Shown piece after piece: positions 7,083 to 11,171 of a stretch of 11,171 nucleotides of DNA (the first letter of the stretch is position 1; each line of letters starts with the position of its first letter). Origin of the DNA: Bacillota bacterium. Lineage in GTDB: Bacteria; Bacillota; Clostridia; Christensenellales; Aristaeellaceae. The notes below the pieces were generated by a model. That model was not told where the DNA came from. It did not search any database and saw only the letters and a list, made by a program, of their open reading frames with translations. The position numbers were made by a program, and so were the translations under genes. The stretch spans positions 1-11,171 of the forward strand of contig JAEZHK010000140.1 of NCBI GenBank assembly GCA_023416655.1. The letters run 5' to 3'.

Positions 7083-8060
7083 TCATTCGATTTCAAGGGG
7101 TTTTACGGAAAGGTCCAGCCGGACGGTCGTGCCCTCGCCCGGCCGGGAGTCGATCGAGATGCCGTGGCCGAGCTTTTGCATGATCCTCCGGCACAGGTAC
7201 AGCCCGATGCCGGTGGCGCGCTTGTCGAAGCGGCCGTTGAGGCCGGTGTAGCCCTTTTCAAAGACCCTGGGCAGGTCCTCCGGTGCGATGCCGATGCCGG
7301 TGTCGGAGACGGTGAGCGTCATGGGTTTTTCCAGGCGGATCGCGATCTCGCCGCCGGGCGTGTACTTGAGCGCGTTGGACAGCACCTGCTCCACCACGAA
7401 CGAGAGCCACTTCTCGTCGGTCAGTACGCTCGCCCCGACCGGCTCGTAGTCCAGTTTGATCTTTTTCCGGATGAACTGGGGCGCGTACTTTCGGAGCGCC
7501 TGCTTGATCACCTCGTCCAGGTCCGCCTCCCGGAGCACGTAGTCGCTCACGCCGCCGTCGAGCCGCAGGTAGCAAAGCGCCATCTCCACGTACTGCTCGA
7601 TCCGGAAGAGCTCCTCCGAGAGCGCCCGGGGGTCCGGCCCCTCCTCCTGAAGCAGAAGCCGCATGGCGGCGATGGGCGTCTTGATCTGGTGCGCCCAGAG
7701 GGTATAGTACTCGGTCATGCCGTCGTACCGGGCGGAGAATTCCTTCTGGTTTTTTGCCTTTTCGTCGAACACCGCGCGGAGGATCGCCTGCCAGTCCGCC
7801 TCCATCGGATCCTTTGGGGCGGGAAGCCTCTCCAGCGACAGCGCCGCCTCACCCAGGAGCGCCTTCAAAAGCGCGCGCCTTTCCCGGTACCGGATGAAAT
7901 CCGGCACGGCGAGCGCCAGGATCAGCGCGAGGTTGATCAGCCCGGCGTAGGCCGCCGCCTGCCACGCCAGGCGGTACAGCCAGAACACCGCCGCGAAGAC
8001 GGCGGCGCATAAGAGCAGGATCACGGCGATCCGCCAGCGGCTTTTCAGGTATCCGATCAT
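7083..8060 (-). CDS. Intramembrane-sensing histidine kinase (Bce-type)
   Basis: Sensor kinase of 325 residues. Two membrane segments, about 10-28 and 35-53, are joined by a very short loop with no extracellular sensor domain. This is the hallmark of intramembrane-sensing kinases that take their signal from a BceAB-like transporter. The phosphoacceptor is His124 in HQIKTPIAAMRLLLQ. The catalytic domain has an N-box (Asn229 in EQVLSNALKYT), G1 DTGIGI (253-258) and G2 GIGLYL (284-289). GGGAGG lies 5 nt before the ATG. The gene follows the response regulator by 16 nt and is surely co-transcribed with it. It would phosphorylate that regulator when the transporter engages an antimicrobial peptide (known for the family, inferred here). 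Confidence 0.95.
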   Translation of the reverse strand: MIGYLKSRWRIAVILLLCAAVFAAVFWLYRLAWQAAAYAGLINLALILALAVPDFIRYRERRALLKALLGEAALSLERLPAPKDPMEADWQAILRAVFDEKAKNQKEFSARYDGMTEYYTLWAHQIKTPIAAMRLLLQEEGPDPRALSEELFRIEQYVEMALCYLRLDGGVSDYVLREADLDEVIKQALRKYAPQFIRKKIKLDYEPVGASVLTDEKWLSFVVEQVLSNALKYTPGGEIAIRLEKPMTLTVSDTGIGIAPEDLPRVFEKGYTGLNGRFDKRATGIGLYLCRRIMQKLGHGISIDSRPGEGTTVRLDLSVKPLEIE

Positions 8061-8076
8061 GCGCGCCTCCCGCCGT

Positions 8077-8748
8077 TTATTCCACGAGATAACCCAGGCC
8101 CTTTTTCGTCTCGATGAAGCCGGGCAGCCCCGCCGCTTCCAGCTTTCGGCGCAGCCTCGCCACGTTGACCGACAGCGTGTTCTCGTCGACGAAGCTGTCC
8201 GTCTCCCAAAGCCGCTGCATCAGCGCTTCGCGCCCGACCACCTTGCCCCGGCCCTCCATCAGGGTGAGGAGGATGCGGTACTCGTTGCGCGTCAGGTCGA
8301 TCTTCTGTCCATTATAGTGGAGCGTCGCGTCGGCGGCGTTCAAAATCGCGCCCCGGTGCTCGATGATGTCGCTTCGGACGGAGAAGTCGTAGGCCCTGCG
8401 CATCACCGCCTGAATCTTTGCGGTCAGGACGGTCAGGTCGAAGGGCTTGGCGATGAAGTCATCCGCGCCCAGGCTGACGGCCATCACAATGCTCATGTTG
8501 TCCGAGGCGCTGGACAGGAAGATGACCGGTACCTTCGAAACCTTCCGGATCTCGCCGCACCAGTGGTAGCCGCTGAAAAAGGGCAGCGCGATGTCCAGAA
8601 GCACCAGCTGCGGGTCGTACTTCACGAACTCCCGGAGCACATTCTGGAAGTCCGACACCGCGCTGGCCTCGAAGCCCCAGGTTTCCACATGGCGCTGGAT
8701 CGCGCCCGCGATGGCCCCGTCGTCCTCGACGATCAGAATTCGATGCAT
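8077..8748 (-). CDS. OmpR-family response regulator (Bce-type)
   Basis: DNA-binding response regulator of 223 residues from the preferred start MHRILIVEDD. The receiver domain (1-115) has the acidic pair Asp9-Asp10, phosphoacceptor Asp52 in LVLLDIALP, Ser79 and Lys100 in AKPFD. The C-terminal winged helix (about 125-223) contains LTRNEYRILLTLMEGRGKVV and ends with the typical TKKGLGYLVE. The reading frame is open back to 8877, but GGGAGG is 8 nt before the ATG at 8748 and the receiver domain begins there. An ATG two codons upstream is too close to the ribosome binding site. It is the first gene of the module and probably activates the transporter genes that follow the kinase. The weak promoter at 8768-8794 would give a very short leader. 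Confidence 0.95.
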   Translation of the reverse strand: MHRILIVEDDGAIAGAIQRHVETWGFEASAVSDFQNVLREFVKYDPQLVLLDIALPFFSGYHWCGEIRKVSKVPVIFLSSASDNMSIVMAVSLGADDFIAKPFDLTVLTAKIQAVMRRAYDFSVRSDIIEHRGAILNAADATLHYNGQKIDLTRNEYRILLTLMEGRGKVVGREALMQRLWETDSFVDENTLSVNVARLRRKLEAAGLPGFIETKKGLGYLVE

Positions 8749-8767
8749 GTCCATTCCCTCCCGCATG

Positions 8768-8794
8768 AGTGTACCACAAAAACGGAAAAGAGCA
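8768..8794 (-). promoter_or_regulatory. Weak candidate promoter for the response regulator and kinase
   Basis: On the minus strand, TACACT (8773-8768) resembles a -10 box, and TTGCTC (8794-8789) lies 15 nt upstream, shorter than ideal. The start would be near 8761, right at the GGGAGGG ribosome binding site. It is the best candidate in the gap, but matches are only moderate. Confidence 0.4.
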
Positions 8795-8822
8795 AGCCTA
8801 GCAAGGCAACCGCAAGAATCAG

Positions 8823-9046
8823 GAACATATGGACTCCGGGAGGTTTGGAGGGCGGCGGCCCTCCAATGTTCAATCATATGTATCGGCTTTGCCGGTGCAT
8901 ATGGATTCCCCCCAAAGGGCGAGCTTGCCCGCCCGACGGGGAATCAACACCACCAGCCCGGATTGCGCCCGGAAATTCCCGCAGGAATTTCAGAAATCCG
9001 GCCCCGTTCCCATGGCAACGGCAGGAACTTTCGTTCATGCCGTTGC
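8823..9046. other. Run of five hairpins in the gap between the divergent regulator and GtrA genes
   Basis: This non-coding stretch is almost wholly built from inverted repeats, listed left to right. (1) TTGGAGGG/CCCTCCAA (8845-8866), with GAACAT/ATGTTC (8823-8828 and 8866-8871) as a possible outer stem that shares one base with it. (2) CATATG/CATATG enclosing CGGC-TTT-GCCG (8875-8903). (3) GATTCCCC/GGGGAATC enclosing GGGC/GCCC (8904-8945). (4) CCGGATT/AATCCGG enclosing GAAATTCC-CGCA-GGAATTTC (8958-9001). (5) GCAACGGCA/TGCCGTTGC enclosing GAAC/GTTC (9015-9046). The strand cannot be settled from inverted repeats alone. The T-rich sequence after the last one favours the plus strand, but no clear plus-strand promoter is seen before the first. 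It could be an uncharacterised small RNA, a compound repeat, or a structured leader. Confidence 0.6.
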
Positions 9047-9053
9047 TTTGTTG
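9015..9053 (+). terminator. Terminator-like hairpin before the GtrA promoter
   Basis: A 9-bp perfect stem, GCAACGGCA (9015-9023) with TGCCGTTGC (9038-9046), contains a further GAAC-TTTC-GTTC hairpin and is followed by TTTGTTGT. On the plus strand this resembles an intrinsic terminator. It lies just upstream of the GtrA promoter, so it would end a transcript from the hairpin-rich stretch to its left. No plus-strand gene lies there. Confidence 0.5.
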
Positions 9054-9079
9054 TAATTCGAGCGGGTTGGTGGTACAAT
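9051..9079 (+). promoter_or_regulatory. Sigma-A-like promoter for the GtrA gene
   Basis: TTGTAA (9051-9056) and TACAAT (9074-9079) are separated by exactly 17 nt. Transcription would begin near 9086, about 40 nt before the GtrA start codon. The -35 box directly follows the hairpin ending at 9046. Confidence 0.7.
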
Positions 9080-9127
9080 GACGGGCAAAAGTGTATTGCC
9101 GCCTTCGGGCGGGGTCGGAGGCATGGG

Positions 9128-9580
9128 ATGGACGGGAAGAGCGGGGCCAAAGCGGAATTCCTCAGGTTTGTCAAATTCGGTCTGTTCTCCGCGTCCGCGG
9201 GGCTGATTCAGACGCTCGTGTTCCTGTTTCTGGAGAAGGTGCTGCTCCTCGAGTACTGGGCGTGCTACCTTCCGGCGCTGGTGGCGTCCGTCGTCTGGAA
9301 CTTTACGCTGAACCGCCGGTTCACCTTCCACTCCGCCGCCAACATCCCGGTGGCGATGCTCAAGACGTTCGGCTACTACGCGGTGTTCACGCCGCTGTCC
9401 ACCATCCTTGGCGATTGGCTGGTGAAGGAACGCTTTGCGGGCGTTTACGCCATCGGCGACATCGTGTTCGCCGCGACGCTGCTCGTCAACTTCGTCACCG
9501 AATTCCTGTTCCAGCGCTATTACGTGTTCCGCGGCAAGTTGGACAACCGGGCGGACCGCGAAGCTGCGCCGAACGATTGA
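9128..9580 (+). CDS. GtrA-family small membrane protein
   Basis: Polytopic membrane protein of 150 residues, normal length for the GtrA family. Four membrane segments are visible: about 13-34 (FVKFGLFSASAGLIQTLVFLF), 42-60, 78-97 and 113-135. Family motifs include WNFTLNRRFTF after the second segment and FVTEFLFQRYYVFR at the end. GtrA proteins are linked to moving undecaprenyl-linked sugars across the membrane for decoration of cell-surface glycans (family knowledge). No glycosyltransferase partner is present here, so the sugar and acceptor are unknown. GGAGG lies 6 nt before the chosen ATG, and another ATG at 9123 is out of frame. The frame is open further upstream, but that part overlaps the promoter and hairpins. 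Its downstream neighbour is an LCP protein, which also acts on lipid-linked glycans. Confidence 0.92.
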   Translation: MDGKSGAKAEFLRFVKFGLFSASAGLIQTLVFLFLEKVLLLEYWACYLPALVASVVWNFTLNRRFTFHSAANIPVAMLKTFGYYAVFTPLSTILGDWLVKERFAGVYAIGDIVFAATLLVNFVTEFLFQRYYVFRGKLDNRADREAAPND

Positions 9581-9890
9581 CCTTTTGGGACCAACACCCT
9601 CATCACTTTAGGAAAGGCTTTCGCTCATTTCCGGGACGGCAGCCGGGGATCACGGCGTGTAATCCGCCCGCACCGGGACGAACTGTCCGGGGCTTTGCCG
9701 CGCTCGGGACAAATCGTTTACCGACTCTTTCGCCGCGGGTGCGGGCGCGGTGGGGAACGCAATGTTAAATATATGATAGTGCATTTTGGAAATTGGGCGA
9801 TTCTGTGAACATCCGCCCGAAAGTATGCATACCATATAAAAAACTAGGAATATATTGTAGCACATGGTTCATAGTTTAACCTGGAAATGG
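9581..9890. other. 310-nt gap after GtrA with no supported gene
   Basis: The left half (to about 9760) is GC-rich and contains a small hairpin, GGATCAC-GGC-GTG-TA-ATCC (9647-9665). The right half (about 9764-9865) is AT-rich. It holds GGGCGAT/ATC-C-GCCC (about 9795-9818) and the perfect 10-bp palindrome GTATGCATAC (9823-9832). On the minus strand, TGCTACAAT near 9862-9854 resembles an extended -10 box, but no convincing gene follows it. No clear T-tailed terminator follows the GtrA stop. A 71-codon minus-strand frame here (9865-9650) lacks a ribosome binding site. Confidence 0.4.
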
Positions 9891-9919
9891 TTGACGCGCT
9901 CCCCGTTTTATGGTATCAT
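9891..9919 (+). promoter_or_regulatory. Strong sigma-A-like promoter for the LCP gene
   Basis: TTGACG (9891-9896) and TATCAT (9914-9919) have a 17-nt spacer. Each hexamer differs from consensus at only one position, making this the best promoter in the window. Transcription would begin near 9926, leaving a leader of about 264 nt before the LCP start codon. Confidence 0.8.
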
Positions 9920-9925
9920 AAACGC

Positions 9926-10189
9926 TGTGTTAAGTACGCGCTCCGGGATTGGCCGAGGGCATGTTCCCAGACCGCCGGTCGCTCATCGGGAACCGGAAAC
10001 AAGGGGCTTGCCGGCGGCGCGGTTTACCACACGCGGCTCAGGGACTGCGCAGCGCCCGAACAGTAACGGATTGACGTGACATGTACCAAAGCGAGTAACC
10101 ATCCCCCGGACACTTTTCCACGCAGAGCTTTGAGCGATAGCGCAGGGACCTTGATTCTACTTGAAATCACTCTGAAAGGACGTATTGGT
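9926..10189 (+). promoter_or_regulatory. Long untranslated leader of the LCP gene with possible alternative folds
   Basis: About 264 nt separate the predicted start of transcription from the preferred LCP start codon. The 5' part holds GTTCCC/GGGAAC (9963-9968 with 9988-9993) around GACC-GCC-GGTC (9970-9980). CCGG at 9975-9978 can instead pair with CCGG at 9993-9996, which would exclude those stems. I compared it by eye with the c-di-AMP, c-di-GMP-I, glmS, SAM and Mn riboswitch cores and found no match. It could be a regulatory leader of unknown class or simply a long leader. Confidence 0.4.
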
Positions 10190-11140
10190 ATGTTGTTTGC
10201 CGGAATGTCCGCCCGGAAGGCGGATACCCATGGGCTCATGAAGAGGGCGTTTTTGTGGATGATCGTGCTGATCCTGGCGTTTTCCATCGCCGCGCCAAGC
10301 CTGGCGCTCGCGGAGGCTCCGGCGGGTAAGCCTTCCGGAGACTGGTGGAACATCCTGCTCATGGGCGGTGACTCGCGCAACAAGACGTCGTACGACCGCA
10401 CGGACTCGATGATCATCCTCTCGGTCAACCTCAAAGAGAACAAGGCCAAGATGACCTCGATCATGCGGGACACTTGGGTCAGCTTTCCGGGCACGGGCTC
10501 CCATGGCAAGATCAACGCCGCCAACGTCAGCGGCGGCCCGGTGATGGCGATGGCGACGGTCAACGAGAATTTCGGCACCGACATCAAGGATTATATCCTG
10601 GTCAACATGGCCGGGCTTGTCGACATCGTCGATCAGGTGGGCGGCATTGACATCGCGGTCTCGCAGGATGAAAGAAAGTGGACCAACTACTACGCCGGCA
10701 TGTACCTCAATCAGGGCGGCACCTATGACGGGGAGAAGACGCTGGTGGAGACGGGCGACTCCGTCCACCTCAACGGGTTGCTCGCCATGTCTTTTTGCCG
10801 AAACCGCTATACCGGCTCGGATTACGACCGGACGCAGCGGCAGCGCATCGTGCTCTTGGCGGTTCTCGAAAAATTGAAGCAGGGGAACGCCGCGCAGTTC
10901 ATGGCCGTCGTGGGGTCCGCCGTCGAAAGCGTGGAGACCAAGCTGAACTACGCGAACATCCTGGAGCTGGCCACCTATGGCGTGAACCTGGACACGAGCG
11001 CGATCGAGCAGAACCGCGTCCCGGCGGACGGCACCTTTGAATCGGGCATGAAGGACGGCACCTGGTCCATCGGGCCCGACTTCGAAAAGAACAAGACGCT
11101 GCTGCACGAGTTCATCTACGGGAACGCGGAACAAGACTGA
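10190..11140 (+). CDS. LytR-CpsA-Psr (LCP) family envelope protein
   Basis: Extracytoplasmic enzyme of 316 residues. LCP proteins transfer lipid-linked glycopolymers (teichoic acids, capsule, other wall polymers) to peptidoglycan. The N-terminus has a basic stretch and a hydrophobic segment at about 19-40, ending in SLALAEAPAG. The LCP domain follows from about 52: NILLMGGDSR with Asp61 and Arg63, RTDSMIILSVN (70-80), MTSIMRDTWVSFPG with Arg93, GKINAAN, then VNMAGLVDIVDQVGGIDI, and a late arginine cluster CRNRYTGSDYDRTQRQR (203-219). AAGGA lies 9 nt before the ATG at 10190. The frame is open to a GTG at 10076, but that extension has no family similarity or ribosome binding site. SLALAEA also looks like a signal peptidase I site, so the protein may be released rather than anchored. 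The stop codon at 11138-11140 is inside the window. Confidence 0.94.
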   Translation: MLFAGMSARKADTHGLMKRAFLWMIVLILAFSIAAPSLALAEAPAGKPSGDWWNILLMGGDSRNKTSYDRTDSMIILSVNLKENKAKMTSIMRDTWVSFPGTGSHGKINAANVSGGPVMAMATVNENFGTDIKDYILVNMAGLVDIVDQVGGIDIAVSQDERKWTNYYAGMYLNQGGTYDGEKTLVETGDSVHLNGLLAMSFCRNRYTGSDYDRTQRQRIVLLAVLEKLKQGNAAQFMAVVGSAVESVETKLNYANILELATYGVNLDTSAIEQNRVPADGTFESGMKDGTWSIGPDFEKNKTLLHEFIYGNAEQD

Positions 11141-11171
11141 CGCTGGAAGGAAGCGGCGCGGTTCCCCGGCC

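Noticed and set aside
8749..8877. Upstream extension of the response regulator to the ATG at 8877
   Set aside because: The extension crosses the candidate promoter and the ribosome binding site, and the receiver domain starts at MHRILIVEDD.
9650..9865. 71-codon minus-strand frame with a lipoprotein-like start (ILSGGCSQN)
   Set aside because: No ribosome binding site, a composition that changes abruptly from AT-rich to GC-rich, and no family similarity. The lipobox-like sequence is probably chance.
10051..10062. AGCGCCCGAAC resembling the start of a glmS ribozyme
   Set aside because: Only the short cleavage-site-like string matches. The ribozyme core that should follow is absent and the downstream gene is not glmS.
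10076..10189. 38-codon N-terminal extension of the LCP protein from a GTG
   Set aside because: No ribosome binding site before the GTG and the extension does not look like LCP or a signal sequence. The ATG at 10190 has AAGGA at good spacing.

Overview
The window looks like a chromosomal segment of a high-GC Gram-positive bacterium, most likely a member of the Clostridia. That placement is an inference from three things: a Bce-type peptide-antibiotic module with an intramembrane-sensing kinase, an LCP-family envelope protein, and strong GGAGG-type ribosome binding sites with sigma-A-like promoters. No rRNA, tRNA, CRISPR array, transposase or phage gene is visible.

Left part (1-3882, all minus strand): a phosphonate-type ABC importer. 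In transcription order it reads phnD (lipoprotein binding protein), a 348-nt gap, phnC (ATPase), phnE (permease) and a second phnE that runs off the left edge. The gap holds a structured repeat, a strong GAAA-capped hairpin and a good promoter. phnD and phnC-phnE-phnE therefore appear to be separately transcribed units rather than one phnCDE operon. No C-P lyase or other catabolic gene is in view, so the transported compound (phosphonate, phosphite or similar) cannot be named.

Middle part (4202-8748, minus strand): a complete Bce-type module in the order OmpR-family response regulator, intramembrane-sensing histidine kinase, ABC ATPase, 10-TM FtsX-like permease. The regulator pair has a weak predicted promoter. 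The transporter pair is preceded by a large hairpin and an extended -10 element. The known role of such modules is to sense and resist antimicrobial peptides that target lipid-linked cell-wall intermediates.

Right part (9051-11140, plus strand): a GtrA-family small membrane protein and an LCP-family protein, each with its own good sigma-A-like promoter. Both families work on undecaprenyl-linked envelope glycans, so the middle and right parts share a cell-envelope theme.

The most unusual content is non-coding. Two roughly 170-nt elements (2664-2831 and 4028-4198) sit directly after the stop codons of phnD and the permease. They share the same order of hairpins and short conserved linkers, while several stems differ in sequence but keep pairing, which is the pattern expected of a conserved RNA. 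A separate run of five hairpins (8823-9046) fills the gap between the response regulator and GtrA and ends in a terminator-like hairpin. The LCP gene has a leader of about 260 nt.
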